A DNA stretch of 64,000 bases. Source: JAJEEA01 sp965243615 (lineage in GTDB: Bacteria; Acidobacteriota; Vicinamibacteria; Vicinamibacterales; UBA8438). The stretch covers positions 2,480,001 through 2,544,000 of the forward strand of contig CBDEVO010000003.1 of the NCBI GenBank assembly GCA_965243615.1, written 5' to 3'. The position numbers were made by a program, and so were the translations under genes. The notes under the pieces were generated by a model. That model searched no databases. It saw only the letters and a list, made by a program, of their open reading frames with translations, and was not told the origin of the DNA. Below, piece by piece: positions 9,453 through 18,821 of this stretch (within the stretch, counting starts at the first letter, position 1; each line of letters starts with the position of its first letter).

Positions 9453-10574
9453 ATGATGGACACGAGAAGGGCATCGACACGCGCCGGCATGGTGCTGGCG
9501 GCGGCCGCGTTCGTGGTGGCGACCACCTCGATCGCCGCCGCGCAGAACGGCGAGAGCGACTGGGTCGACCGCCCGCTGCCCAACCCCACGGGCGAGGTGA
9601 TCCTGAACTGGGCGCCCCTGCCCGACGACCGGGAGTGGGGTTCGACCGCCGGCATCGACATCGGTCCCGACGGCCATGTCTGGGCCTACGACCGGTGCGG
9701 GGGCCTGGGCCTGGCCGGCGGCTGCGAGGCCAACCCCGACCGCGACCCCGTCTTCAAGTTCCACAAGGACACCGGCGAGATTCTGACCAGCTTCGGGGCC
9801 GGCCTCTTCGTGCTCCCGCACGGCATCCACGTCGACGCCGACGGCAACGTCTGGGTCACCGACTCGCAGGGCAACGAGGCGGGCACCAAGGGCCACCAGG
9901 TCATCAAGTTCACCCCCGAGGGCGAGGAGCTGATGCGCCTCGGCATCGCCGGCCAGCCCGGCAGCGGCCCCGGCCAGCTCAACGAGCCGTGCGACGTGAT
10001 CACCGCGCCCAACGGCGACATCTTCGTCTCGGACGGCCACAGCGGCCAGAACCCCGACCCGCCGCCCGGCGCCACCGGCCGCATCCTCAAGTACGCCCCC
10101 GACGGCACGTTCATCAAGGAGTGGGGCGAGATCGGGTTCCGGCCCGGGCAGTTCCGCACGCCCCACGCCGTCGAGATGGACTCGCAGGGGCGGCTCTTCG
10201 TCGCCGACCGCGGCAACCACCGGATTCAGATCTTCAGCCAGGACGGCGAGTTGCTCGACATCTACATGCAGTACAGCCGCATCAGCGGGCTGTTCATCAC
10301 CGACGACGACACCCTCTACGCCATCGACTCGGAGTCGGGCGTGGGCAACCACCCCGGCTGGAAGACCGGCGTCCGCATCGGCCCCGCGGGCGAGGACCGG
10401 CTGACCGGGTTCATCCCGCCGCATGCGCACGGCGTGCGGGTCCTGCAGGGGGTGGCCGGCGAAGGCGTCGCGGTAGACGCCGACGGCAACGTCTATGCCG
10501 CGGAGGGTCCGGGGTCGCGGCCGACCGCCGGTGGCGGCGTCACCAAGTACGTGGCGAAGCAGATGGACCAGTAG
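9453..10574 (+). CDS. secreted NHL-repeat six-bladed beta-propeller protein
   Basis: About 373 residues. AGGAGGA at 9441-9447 positions translation at the ATG at 9453 or the adjacent one at 9456. A signal peptide ends near TTSIAAAQN. NHL repeats are visible as GIDIGPDGHVWAYD, GIHVDADGNVWVTDSQ, AVEMDSQGRLFVADRGNHRI and VAVDADGNVYAAEG, making a six-bladed propeller like those of peptidyl-amidating lyases. The reaction is unknown; in bacteria such proteins are usually described as periplasmic binding or lyase-like proteins. It follows the GH43-like gene in the same direction, and a very strong hairpin lies just after its stop. Confidence 0.82.
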   Translation: MMDTRRASTRAGMVLAAAAFVVATTSIAAAQNGESDWVDRPLPNPTGEVILNWAPLPDDREWGSTAGIDIGPDGHVWAYDRCGGLGLAGGCEANPDRDPVFKFHKDTGEILTSFGAGLFVLPHGIHVDADGNVWVTDSQGNEAGTKGHQVIKFTPEGEELMRLGIAGQPGSGPGQLNEPCDVITAPNGDIFVSDGHSGQNPDPPPGATGRILKYAPDGTFIKEWGEIGFRPGQFRTPHAVEMDSQGRLFVADRGNHRIQIFSQDGELLDIYMQYSRISGLFITDDDTLYAIDSESGVGNHPGWKTGVRIGPAGEDRLTGFIPPHAHGVRVLQGVAGEGVAVDADGNVYAAEGPGSRPTAGGGVTKYVAKQMDQ

Positions 10575-10604
10575 CGGGCTGGCTCGCGCCGCCTGCTTCC
10601 CGGA

Positions 10605-10638
10605 ATTCCCCGGCCGGCCTCGTTGCCGGCCGGGGAAT
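10605..10638. terminator. strong bidirectional hairpin terminator
   Basis: A perfect 14-bp stem, ATTCCCCGGCCGGC with GCCGGCCGGGGAAT, closes a 6-base CTCGTT loop. It sits between two converging genes (NHL protein and lipoprotein) and is the best terminator candidate for both. The flanking sequence has no long T-run. Confidence 0.6.
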
Positions 10639-10713
10639 CTGTCGTACGGGCTCGGGGATGGCGCCTCGGTTCCGCGGCGCCGGGGGGCTCGGGCCGGGTT
10701 GCAGGGCAGCGTG

Positions 10714-11685
10714 CTACTGGAACTCCACCCGCGTCACGCTGGGCGGATCGTCATCGGCGAAGTGGGGGTGCACGACGTAGACGTCGTCGCCCACCACCGC
10801 GGCGGTGGTCCCCTGCGGCTCGTAGGCCGCGACCCCGGCGAGGTCCGCCGTCATCCAGTCGTCGCCGCTCGTCAGGGCCACCACCCGGTTGTCGGAGTTG
10901 CTGACGATGGCGAGGCGGCCGGCGCTCCACACCATGCCGTCCTGCCCCGGAATGTCCTCGGGCAGCATCACCGCGGTGGCCGCGGCGGGGTCGGCGAGCG
11001 GCACCTTCCACAGCGCATCGCCCCGCGCCACCAGCAGGTAGCCGGCGGGATGCTCGACGATGCCGTTGGGGCCCGCCCCGTCGTCGTCGAAGCGGTGGAA
11101 CACCGAGGCCGTGTAGTCGGTGTCGACCCGGTAGACGAGGTTCATGCGGGTGTCGGTGACATAGGCGGTCCCGTCGTCGGCCACCGCGACGTCGTTGGCG
11201 AAGAACGCCGCGTCGTCGCCGGCGTCCTCGACCGTGGCGGCGAGGTCGACCATGGCGATGCGCTCGCCGGTGGTCAGGTTGTACACCCCCAGCATCGCCT
11301 GCCCGCGGGTCCCGCCCTGGAACACCGAGCGGTCCGAGTTGGCGACGAGCAGCCGGTCGCGCAGCTCGTCGGCCTCGATGCCGACCGAAGACACGAGGTC
11401 CGGATCGCTGACGAGCGGGGTCACCCGGCCGTCCTCGTGGAGCTGGAACACCGAGCCCTCCGACAGCGACCCGGTGAGCAGCCGGCCGTTGTCCATGTCG
11501 TACTCCACGCCCTCGGGAATGAACCCGCCGCGCTCGGCGACGATCACGTCGGGGAGCATGGGCGGGGCGGGCGCTTCCGCGGCCGGCGCGGCGGCGGACT
11601 CCGGCTCCGGTTCCGACCCGCAGGCGGTGATGAGCAGTCCGGCCAGGGCGATGACGCACGCTTGCACGCACACTTGAACACGCAT
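10714..11685 (-). CDS. SMP-30/gluconolactonase-like beta-propeller lipoprotein
   Basis: About 323 residues. The start at 11685 is preferred over 11709 because AGGAG lies 11 bases upstream and the product begins MRVQVCVQACVIALAGLLIT followed by AC-G, a lipoprotein signal with the lipidated cysteine near residue 22. A low-complexity Ala/Pro/Glu linker follows, then a propeller with NGLL/SMP-30-like motifs (GVEYDMDNGRLLTGSLSEGS, FFANDVAVADDGTAYVTDTR). Probably anchored in the outer or inner membrane facing the periplasm. The lactonase metal-binding residues are not all identifiable, so enzymatic activity is uncertain. It converges on the NHL gene. Confidence 0.78.
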   Translation of the reverse strand: MRVQVCVQACVIALAGLLITACGSEPEPESAAAPAAEAPAPPMLPDVIVAERGGFIPEGVEYDMDNGRLLTGSLSEGSVFQLHEDGRVTPLVSDPDLVSSVGIEADELRDRLLVANSDRSVFQGGTRGQAMLGVYNLTTGERIAMVDLAATVEDAGDDAAFFANDVAVADDGTAYVTDTRMNLVYRVDTDYTASVFHRFDDDGAGPNGIVEHPAGYLLVARGDALWKVPLADPAAATAVMLPEDIPGQDGMVWSAGRLAIVSNSDNRVVALTSGDDWMTADLAGVAAYEPQGTTAAVVGDDVYVVHPHFADDDPPSVTRVEFQ

Positions 11686-11822
11686 GTCCGAGGGGTCTCC
11701 TTTCGTCATGGCTGTGGGTTCGACCGGCGTCCGCGGCGCCGCATTCCGGTGTCGGCGCGCGATCGCCTCGGGTACGATCGGGACATGACTCTCTCTACTT
11801 TCCTCTACGGACCTGACGAACG

Positions 11823-13652
11823 ATGAAGGCGGCCGGTTCCCGTATCGCCAACCCCCTCCGCCGCAACATCGCGATTATCGCCCACGTCGATCACGGGAAG
11901 ACGACCCTCGTCGACGCGATGCTGCACCAGAGCGGCGTCTTCCGCGCCAACGAGCGGGTCGAGGAGCGCGCGCTCGACAACATCGATCTGGAGCGCGAGC
12001 GCGGCATCACCATCCTCGCCAAGAATACCGCCATCCGCTACCGCGATCTCCTGATCAACGTCGTCGACACGCCCGGCCACGCCGATTTCGGCGGGGAGGT
12101 CGAGCGGACCCTGACCATGGTGGACGGCGTCCTGCTGCTCGTCGACGCCTCCGAGGGGCCCCTGCCCCAGACCCGGTTCGTGCTGCGGAAGGCCCTCGAG
12201 CGCGGGCTGCCGTCCATCCTCGTCATCAACAAGATGGACCGCCACGACGCGCGTCCCGCCGAGGTGCTCGACGAGGTCTACGACCTGTTCATCGATCTCG
12301 ACGCCGCCGAGGAGCAGATCGACTTCCCGGTGATCTACGCGAACGCGAAGGCGGGCGCGGCGAGCCTCGACCCCGGCGCGCCGGGGCGGTCGCTGCGCCC
12401 GCTCCTCGACGCCATCGCCGACCGGATGCCGCCGCCGCGGGGCGATGCCGGGGCGGCCCTGCAGGTGGTGGTGGCGAACCTCGATTCCAGCGACTACCTG
12501 GGCCGGATCGCGATCGGCCGCATCGTCAACGGCCGGGTCGCCCTGGGGGACGAGATCGCGGTCTCGAAGCTGGACGGCACCGTCGACCGCACCCGGGTCA
12601 CGAAGCTGTACCTGTTCGAGGGCCTGCAGCGGGTCGAGGTGGAGTCGGCCGCCGCCGGCGACATCGTCTGCCTGGCCGGGATCGACGACATCACCATCGG
12701 CGAGACCATCACCGACCCCGGGGACCCGCGTCCGATTCCGCCCCTCCACGTCGACGAGCCCACGGTGTCGATGGTCATGGGGGTCAACACGTCCCCGATG
12801 GCGGGCCGGGACGGGCGGTACGTCACGTCGCGCAACCTCCGCGACCGGCTCGCCCGCGAGCTGGTGGGCAACGTGTCGCTGCGGGTCGAGGACACCGAGT
12901 CGCCGGAGCAGGTGGAGGTCGTCGGGCGCGGCGAGCTGCAGTTGTCGATTCTCGTGGAGATGATGCGCCGCGAGGGCTACGAGATGCAGGTGGCGCGCCC
13001 CCGGATCGTCACGCGCCGCGACGGCGGCCGCGTCGAGGAGCCGGTGGAGGAGCTGGTGATCGACGTCGCCGAGGACTACCAGGGGGTGGTCATCGCGCAG
13101 CTCGGCACGCGGCGGGCGACGATGACGAAGATGGTCAACCACGGCAGCGGCCGGGTGCGGCTGGAGTTCCGCATTCCGACCCGCGGGCTCATCGGGTTCC
13201 GGTCGCAGTTCCTGACCGACACGCGGGGCACGGGCATCCTGCACCACCTGTTCGCGGGGTGGGAGCCCTGGCACGGGCCCATCGCGGGCCGGCCCACCGG
13301 GGCCCTGGTGGCGGACCGGTCGGGGCGGACCACCGCCTACGCCATCTCGAACCTGCAGGAGCGCGGCGAGATCTTCGTGCCTCCCGGCACCGAGGTCTAC
13401 GAGGGCATGGTCATCGGGGAGAACGCGCGCCCGGACGACCTCGACGTCAACGTCACGAAGGAGAAGAAGCTCACCAACATGCGTGCGTCGACGGCCGAGG
13501 AGGCGCTGCGGCTCGTGCCGCCCCGGCTGCTGAACCTCGAGCAGTCGATCGAGTTCATCGACGACGACGAGCTGGTCGAGGTCACGCCGCGGAGCATCCG
13601 CCTCCGCAAGCGCGTCCTGGCCGCCAACCGGCGGCCGAAAAAGGGCGGGTGA
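11823..13652 (+). CDS. typA: translational GTPase TypA/BipA
   Basis: 609 residues, the normal length. Ribosome-associated GTPase involved in 50S assembly and stress or cold adaptation. The G domain shows G1 AHVDHGKT (about residue 20), the conserved RERGITI segment, G3 DTPGH and G4 NKMD. Next come the beta-barrel domain II and EF-G-like domains III and V, then the TypA-specific C-terminal domain (STAEEALRLVPPR, EFIDDDELVEVTPRSIRLRK). No strong ribosome-binding site precedes the ATG at 11823. It is an ordinary housekeeping gene transcribed alone, between two secreted-propeller genes. Confidence 0.97.
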   Translation: MKAAGSRIANPLRRNIAIIAHVDHGKTTLVDAMLHQSGVFRANERVEERALDNIDLERERGITILAKNTAIRYRDLLINVVDTPGHADFGGEVERTLTMVDGVLLLVDASEGPLPQTRFVLRKALERGLPSILVINKMDRHDARPAEVLDEVYDLFIDLDAAEEQIDFPVIYANAKAGAASLDPGAPGRSLRPLLDAIADRMPPPRGDAGAALQVVVANLDSSDYLGRIAIGRIVNGRVALGDEIAVSKLDGTVDRTRVTKLYLFEGLQRVEVESAAAGDIVCLAGIDDITIGETITDPGDPRPIPPLHVDEPTVSMVMGVNTSPMAGRDGRYVTSRNLRDRLARELVGNVSLRVEDTESPEQVEVVGRGELQLSILVEMMRREGYEMQVARPRIVTRRDGGRVEEPVEELVIDVAEDYQGVVIAQLGTRRATMTKMVNHGSGRVRLEFRIPTRGLIGFRSQFLTDTRGTGILHHLFAGWEPWHGPIAGRPTGALVADRSGRTTAYAISNLQERGEIFVPPGTEVYEGMVIGENARPDDLDVNVTKEKKLTNMRASTAEEALRLVPPRLLNLEQSIEFIDDDELVEVTPRSIRLRKRVLAANRRPKKGG

Positions 13653-13912
13653 CCAGCACCTCCACCTCCGGGCCGCTCTACGGGAACGGTTCGGATGCTG
13701 CGTGTCGGGCGGAGGGATGCCCCGCACCGTCGCTCGGCGGCAGGACGGTCCGGGTGAGGGTCGAATCTCCTTCAGGCTCACTTCCTCACTGGACGAGATG
13801 TCATTGGCGTCGGACGAACGGCTGACGTACCATGAGGGGTTGTCGCAGGCGGCGGGCGTGCGCCGGACCGGTCAGGATTTCCGGCGGGTCCGCGAACGAA
13901 AGGACTGGAGCC

Positions 13913-14995
13913 ATGTCGAACCGTCTCATCCCCCTGACCATCCTGATGCTGCCGCTGGCATTCGCGCCGGCGGGGATCGGCCTGTCGGCCGAGGGGGAAG
14001 CGGCCGGCCCCGCCGCCGGGCAAGAGGGGCCGGCGGTCATCGAGGCCGAGATCCGCTTGAAGAACATCCGGCAGCTCACCTTCGGCGGCGAGAACGCCGA
14101 GGCGTACTTCTCGCACGACGGGTCGGAGATCATCTTCCAGAGCACCCGCGAGGGGGTGCCGTGCGACCAGATCTTCCGCATGAACCTCGACGGGTCGAAC
14201 CAGCGGATGGTGAGCAGCGGTGAGGGCCGGACCACCTGCAGCTACTTCTACCCGGACGGCGAGACGATCGTCTACGCGTCCACCCACCTCGCCTCGCCCG
14301 AGTGCCCGCCGCCTCCCAGCTTCCGGATGGGCTACGTCTGGGCCACCTACGACAGCTTCGACATCTTCCGGGCTTCGCCCGACGGCACCCTGACCAACCT
14401 GACCGACTCTCCCGGCTATGACGCCGAGGCGACCATCGGCCCCGACGGCCGCATCGTCTTCATGAGCGTGCGGGACGGCGACCAGGAGATCTACTCGATG
14501 AACGGCGACGGGTCGGACGTGCGCCGTCTGACCCATCGGCAGGGGCCGGACGGCGGACCGTTCTTCTCGCATGACGGCTCGAAGATCATCTTCCGCGGGC
14601 GCGAGATCCCCGACGGCCCCGAGTTCGACGACTACAAGCGGCTGCTCGACCAGGGGCTGTGGCGGCCCGGCGACGTCGAGGTGTTCGTCATGGACGCCGA
14701 CGGCTCGAACCTGAAGCAGGTGACCGACCTCGGCGGGGCCAACTTCGCGCCGTTCTGGCACCCCGACGGCGAGCGAGTCATCTTCGCATCGAACCAGCAC
14801 AACCCCGAGGGCCGCAACTTCGACCTGTTCATGATCAACCTCGACGGCACGGGGCTGGAGCAGATCACGTTCACCGACGTCTTCGAGGGCTTCCCGATGT
14901 TCTCGCCCGACGGCACGAAGCTGATCTTCTCCTCGAACCGCAACGCGAAGGAGCAGGGCGAGACGAACGTCTTCATCGCCGACTGGGTAGAGTGA
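13913..14995 (+). CDS. secreted TolB-like (PD40 repeat) beta-propeller protein
   Basis: About 360 residues from the ATG at 13913, which has AAAGGA 8 bases upstream; the frame is open back to 13832 without a signal peptide. The N-terminus MSNRLIPLTILMLPLAFAPA is a signal segment. At least six PD40 blades are visible, each with the pattern of aspartate-glycine then KIIF or RIVF (AEAYFSHDGSEIIFQS, AFF-SHDGSKIIFRGRE, MFSPDGTKLIFSSNRN). This is the fold of TolB and of the DPP-IV propeller, but the N-terminal TolB domain is absent, so it is not the Tol-Pal TolB. A hairpin follows the stop. Confidence 0.83.
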   Translation: MSNRLIPLTILMLPLAFAPAGIGLSAEGEAAGPAAGQEGPAVIEAEIRLKNIRQLTFGGENAEAYFSHDGSEIIFQSTREGVPCDQIFRMNLDGSNQRMVSSGEGRTTCSYFYPDGETIVYASTHLASPECPPPPSFRMGYVWATYDSFDIFRASPDGTLTNLTDSPGYDAEATIGPDGRIVFMSVRDGDQEIYSMNGDGSDVRRLTHRQGPDGGPFFSHDGSKIIFRGREIPDGPEFDDYKRLLDQGLWRPGDVEVFVMDADGSNLKQVTDLGGANFAPFWHPDGERVIFASNQHNPEGRNFDLFMINLDGTGLEQITFTDVFEGFPMFSPDGTKLIFSSNRNAKEQGETNVFIADWVE

Positions 14996-15017
14996 ACCGT
15001 TCCGGAAGCGGGAGGGG

Positions 15018-15039
15018 ACAGCCGCTTGGGGGCGGCTGT
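15018..15039 (+). terminator. hairpin after the PD40 gene
   Basis: ACAGCCGC and GCGGCTGT form a perfect 8-bp stem around a TTGGGG loop, 22 bases after the PD40 gene's stop and followed by TGTCGCTG. Likely transcript end. Confidence 0.5.
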
Positions 15040-15069
15040 TGTCGCTGACCAGGGTCGGTTGGTGGCGTC

Positions 15070-15687
15070 ATGACGGCTATCCGTGACACCGTCTTCACGA
15101 TCGGCCACTCCACCCACACGATCGACGAGTTCGTCGCGTTGTTGCGGCGCCATCGGGTGACGGCGGTGGCGGATGTCCGCGCCGCGCCGTACAGCCGGTT
15201 CAATCCGCAGTTTCGGCGAGACTCCCTGGCCGACAGCCTCGACGCCCTGGGGCTGGAGTACGTCTTTCTGGGGCGGGAACTGGGGGGGCGTTCGGCCGAC
15301 CCGGCGCACTACCGGGGCGGCCGCATCGCCTACGACCGCGTCCGTGGGACGGAGCGGTTTTGCCGGGGCGTCGAGCGTGTCGTCCGCGGGGCTGGGCGCA
15401 GGCGCATTGCCCTGATGTGCGCCGAGAAGGAGCCGCTCGACTGTCACCGCACGCTGCTCGTGGCGCCAGCGCTTGAAGCGCGGAACATCGCGGTGACGCA
15501 TATCTTGGCCGACGGCGGCATCGAGCCGCACGGGGCGACGATGGATCGGCTGCTCGCCTTGCAGGGGCGTCCTCGCGGGGACCTCTTCCGGACCCGGGCC
15601 GAGATCGTCGACGAGGCGGTCATGGCGCGGGCCGAGCGGGTCGGCCATGTCTACGAGGTGCCGGCCGCGGCGGGGCGGGACGCATGA
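15070..15687 (+). CDS. DUF488 family protein (first of a pair)
   Basis: 205 residues. DUF488 hallmarks are present: TIGHSTHTIDEFVALLRRH at the N-terminus, VADVRAAPYSRFNPQF, and LMCAEKEPLDCHRTLL, the conserved cysteine-bearing LxCxExxxxxCHR signature. The family's biochemical role is not established; the fold is cytosolic. The next gene starts at the ATG that overlaps this gene's stop by 4 bases (ATGA), so the two are translationally coupled and probably work together. The start is the ATG at 15070 with only a weak GGTGG upstream. Confidence 0.88.
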   Translation: MTAIRDTVFTIGHSTHTIDEFVALLRRHRVTAVADVRAAPYSRFNPQFRRDSLADSLDALGLEYVFLGRELGGRSADPAHYRGGRIAYDRVRGTERFCRGVERVVRGAGRRRIALMCAEKEPLDCHRTLLVAPALEARNIAVTHILADGGIEPHGATMDRLLALQGRPRGDLFRTRAEIVDEAVMARAERVGHVYEVPAAAGRDA

Positions 15688-16121
15688 ACCTGTTCACCAT
15701 CGGCTTCACCCGGAAGTCCGCGGATCGGTTCTTCGGACTGCTTCGGCGCTCGGGAGCGCGGCGCGTGGTCGATGTGCGGCTCAACAACGTGTCCCAGCTC
15801 GCCGGATTCGCCAAGAAGAACGACCTGGCGTACTTCCTGGCCGAGCTCTGCAGCATGGAGTACGTCCATCTGCCGGAGCTGGCGCCCACGAAGGACATCC
15901 TGGACGACTTCAAGAAGCGGCGCGGCGACTGGGAGACCTACGAGCGCCGGTTTTTGGACCTGATGCGCGAGCGGCGCATCGAACGGACGGTTCCCCGGGA
16001 GGTCATCGCGGACGGCTGTCTGCTGTGCAGCGAGGACACGCCGCACCACTGCCACCGCCGGCTGGTGGCGGAGTACTTGAGTGACCACTGGGGCCGCGTC
16101 GAGATCAGGCATCTCGGCTGA
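15684..16121 (+). CDS. DUF488 family protein (second of a pair)
   Basis: 145 residues, a second and shorter DUF488 member. It shows LFTIGFTRKSADRFFGLLRR, VVDVRLNNVSQLAGFAKKND and the signature LLCSEDTPHHCHRRLVAEYL near residues 112-131. It differs from the first copy in the central loop and is not a recent duplicate. The start codon overlaps the upstream stop (ATGA at 15684), implying translational coupling. Two DUF488 genes in one operon could encode subunits of a heteromer, which is inference. Confidence 0.88.
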   Translation: MNLFTIGFTRKSADRFFGLLRRSGARRVVDVRLNNVSQLAGFAKKNDLAYFLAELCSMEYVHLPELAPTKDILDDFKKRRGDWETYERRFLDLMRERRIERTVPREVIADGCLLCSEDTPHHCHRRLVAEYLSDHWGRVEIRHLG

Positions 16122-16362
16122 GGGGCCGCCCCGCAGCACCGAGGACCTCCTTTCGGGATGGTTCACAGTTAACGACAGGCTCTCGGCCATGACCGGACGG
16201 CATGATCGCCGTCGTCTCCGGCCCAACCCCGCCGAGCCGAACCACGCGCCCACCACTCGGCCCCGAACCGGACGGCGTGAGCGCCGCCGTCTCCCTCTTG
16301 CCCCGCTCTCGTTCGTTCAAGACGGCGCCCGACCACCCTCGTGACGGTGGTTCATTTTCCTC

Positions 16363-16423
16363 TTGACCGACCGGATCGGTCGCCCATAGAATGCGTTCAT
16401 GTTGAAATTGAGACTCAGACTCA
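16363..16423 (+). promoter_or_regulatory. sigma70-type promoter with Fur-like operator (Kelch/haem-receptor unit)
   Basis: TTGACC at 16363-16368, an 18-base spacer and TAGAAT at 16387-16392 form the promoter. The palindrome TGAGACTCAGACTCA at 16409-16423 (one mismatched pair) follows 16 bases after the -10 and would cover the transcription start. A second palindrome, CGACCG-GAT-CGGTCG, lies at 16368-16382 between -35 and -10. The 240 bases upstream hold nothing else that I recognise. The first palindrome matches four others near 36-37 kb and has the 7-1-7 layout of Fur-family boxes. Confidence 0.65.
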
Positions 16424-16447
16424 ATATCAGTTGAACGGGACCGAGTC

Positions 16448-18655
16448 ATGCCTCACACCGAAACGCTGCCGGGTCGCGCCGGCCTCGTCCTCACCTTCGT
16501 CCTCGCGTTGCTGCTCGCCACTTCCCTCCCTGCGAGCGCGCAGGACGACACCCTCGGCGGTTGGCGTCCGCCCGATCTGCTCGATGCCGTCGCCAGCTTC
16601 GGCGCCGTCGGCCTCGACGGAGCACTCTACGTCTACGGGGGCCACGTAGGCCGGGTCCATGCCCACTCCATCGAGAACATCAGCCCCGGGTTCCGGCGGC
16701 TGGTTCTCGACGCCGGCGCGACGTGGGAGGAACTGGCCCGCGGCCCCCGCCTCCAAGGCGCGGTCCTGGTTTCCGACGGCACCGCCGTCTACAGAGTCGG
16801 CGGCTTCAGCGCCGCCAACGCCACCGTGGCCGAGCCCGCGGTGCTGCATTCGAGCCGGTCGGTCGCGCGGTACTCCGCGGCCGCGGATCGGTGGGAGGCG
16901 CTGCCCGACATGCCGGCGGGGCGGTCGTCTCACGACGCGGTGGTGGCCGGCGGGGTTCTCTACGTGGTCGGGGGCTGGGACATGCGCGGTCCCGGAAGTG
17001 ACTCAGCCTGGGCCGACACGGTCCTTGCCCTCGACCTGAGCGGCGGCGCCGAGTGGCGGGAGATCCCCGCCCCCTTCCAGCGGCGGGCGCTCGCCGCCGG
17101 CACGCGCGACGGGCGCATCTATGCGTTGGGGGGGGCGTCCCGGGAGACCGGGCCGGTGTCCTCGGTCGACGTGCTCGACATCGAGACCGGCACGTGGTCG
17201 AAGGGTCCCGACCTGCCCACGGGCAGCATGCTGGGCTTCGGGGCCGCCGCGGCGAGCGACGGAAACCGCATCTTCGTCGGTCAGGCCAACGGGGGCGTGC
17301 ACCGCCTGGCCGACGATGGGACCGCGTGGGAGCCGGTCGCGACCCTCGACCAGCCGCGCTACATGCACCGGCTGATTCCCGTGGGCACCCACCTGCTGGC
17401 GGTCGGGGGCGCGGCCCGCGAGGGGCAACTCGCGACGATCGAGGTCGTGGACGTCGGCGCGCCGGACCGCGGGCCGGCCGGTCGAGTCGGCGCCACGCGC
17501 TGGCCCGGCTTCCGGGGAGGACGCGACACCAACGTGAGCCGCGCCGCACGGCTTCCCCTCACCTGGTCCGACGACACCGTGGCGTGGCGGACGACGACCC
17601 CGGGCTTCGGCCAGTCGAGCCCGGTCATCTGGGACGACTCGGTCTTCCTGACGTCGCTCGAAGGCGTGATGAAGCAGACCATCTACGTCGCCGCCCTGGA
17701 CCTCGAAGACGGCTCGGAGCGCTGGCGCCGGCGCTTCGACGCGGCCGAGCCGCTGGAATGGAACGACTACGTGTCGAAGGGGGCCCCGACGCCGGCCGTC
17801 GACGGTGAGCGGCTCTACGCCTTCTTCGACAGCGGCGACCTGATGGCGCTGACCCACGACGGCGACACCGTGTGGCATCGGGACCTGAGCGCCGACTACG
17901 GCACCGTCGGCGGCAACCACGGGGTCGGCAACTCCGTGCTCCTGACCGACGACGCGGTCGTGATCCTGCTGACCCGGCGCACCTACTCGTACCTGCTGGC
18001 CGTCGACCGGCGCACCGGCGAGACGGTCTGGAAGGCCGACCGCGAGCCCGGCGTCGCCTGGAGCACGCCGGTCCTCGCCCCCGGCGGCGACGAGATCGTC
18101 GTCAGCGCCTCGGGCCGCATCGAGGGGTTCGGCGCCGCGACCGGCGACCTCCGCTGGTCGTACAGCGGCTTCCGGGGCAACCACGTGCCGTCGCCCACCG
18201 TCACCGGCGACCTCGTCATCATCGGCGGCATGGCCGTCGAAGCGAACCTCGCCCTGCGCCGCGGCCGGACCGGCGCCCTCGACCGGACGGACGTGGCTTG
18301 GACGGCCGGCTCGACCTCGAACTTCGCCTCGCCCTTCGCGTACCGCGACTGCGTCTACTGGGTGAACCCGGCCGGCGCGGCGCGCTGCCTGGCCCCGGAT
18401 TCGGGGATCGTCCGCTGGACCCATCGCCTGCCCGCGTCGACGTGGGCGACGCCGCTCGGCCACGACGACCGCGTCTACTTCTTCACCGAGCAGGGGGTCA
18501 CCCAGGTGCTCCGCGCATCGACCGAGGCGCCGGAGGTGCTGTCGACGAACCACCTGTCGGTCGACGCGCCGGTCACCGGCTTCGCGGCGGTGGACGACGC
18601 CATCGTCATCCGGGCCGGGGGCGAGGTCATCCGGGTGGGGCAGTCGGCGGACTGA
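16448..18655 (+). CDS. secreted Kelch plus PQQ-like double beta-propeller protein
   Basis: 735 residues with signal peptide (LVLTFVLALLLATSLPASAQ). Residues about 35-335 carry Kelch repeats (VLYVVGGWDMRG, RIYALGGASRE, HLLAVGGAARE). Residues about 350-735 carry PQQ-like WD-type blades (LDLEDGSERWRRRF, AVDRRTGETVWKADREPG, VTGDLVIIGG), so two propellers are fused. No haem-binding CxxCH is present, and PQQ binding is not evident; this second propeller is probably structural, like BamB or outer-membrane propellers. It is the first gene after an iron-type operator and is followed by a haem-type receptor, so an outer-membrane or periplasmic role in iron or haem acquisition is suggested by context only. 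Confidence 0.8.
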   Translation: MPHTETLPGRAGLVLTFVLALLLATSLPASAQDDTLGGWRPPDLLDAVASFGAVGLDGALYVYGGHVGRVHAHSIENISPGFRRLVLDAGATWEELARGPRLQGAVLVSDGTAVYRVGGFSAANATVAEPAVLHSSRSVARYSAAADRWEALPDMPAGRSSHDAVVAGGVLYVVGGWDMRGPGSDSAWADTVLALDLSGGAEWREIPAPFQRRALAAGTRDGRIYALGGASRETGPVSSVDVLDIETGTWSKGPDLPTGSMLGFGAAAASDGNRIFVGQANGGVHRLADDGTAWEPVATLDQPRYMHRLIPVGTHLLAVGGAAREGQLATIEVVDVGAPDRGPAGRVGATRWPGFRGGRDTNVSRAARLPLTWSDDTVAWRTTTPGFGQSSPVIWDDSVFLTSLEGVMKQTIYVAALDLEDGSERWRRRFDAAEPLEWNDYVSKGAPTPAVDGERLYAFFDSGDLMALTHDGDTVWHRDLSADYGTVGGNHGVGNSVLLTDDAVVILLTRRTYSYLLAVDRRTGETVWKADREPGVAWSTPVLAPGGDEIVVSASGRIEGFGAATGDLRWSYSGFRGNHVPSPTVTGDLVIIGGMAVEANLALRRGRTGALDRTDVAWTAGSTSNFASPFAYRDCVYWVNPAGAARCLAPDSGIVRWTHRLPASTWATPLGHDDRVYFFTEQGVTQVLRASTEAPEVLSTNHLSVDAPVTGFAAVDDAIVIRAGGEVIRVGQSAD

Positions 18656-18821
18656 GATCCGACACAACCGGCCGGGTCAGCCAACAGACCGCAACTGTTT
18701 AGAGAACGAACAGCAGCACTCTTGGATATCAGCTCGAGACGGGACCCCGCCGATGCCTGCGGGCTGGCCCTCCCGAGCCCCGGCGCGCCCGGTCGCCGCC
18801 GAAACCACAGGAGCCCATCCC

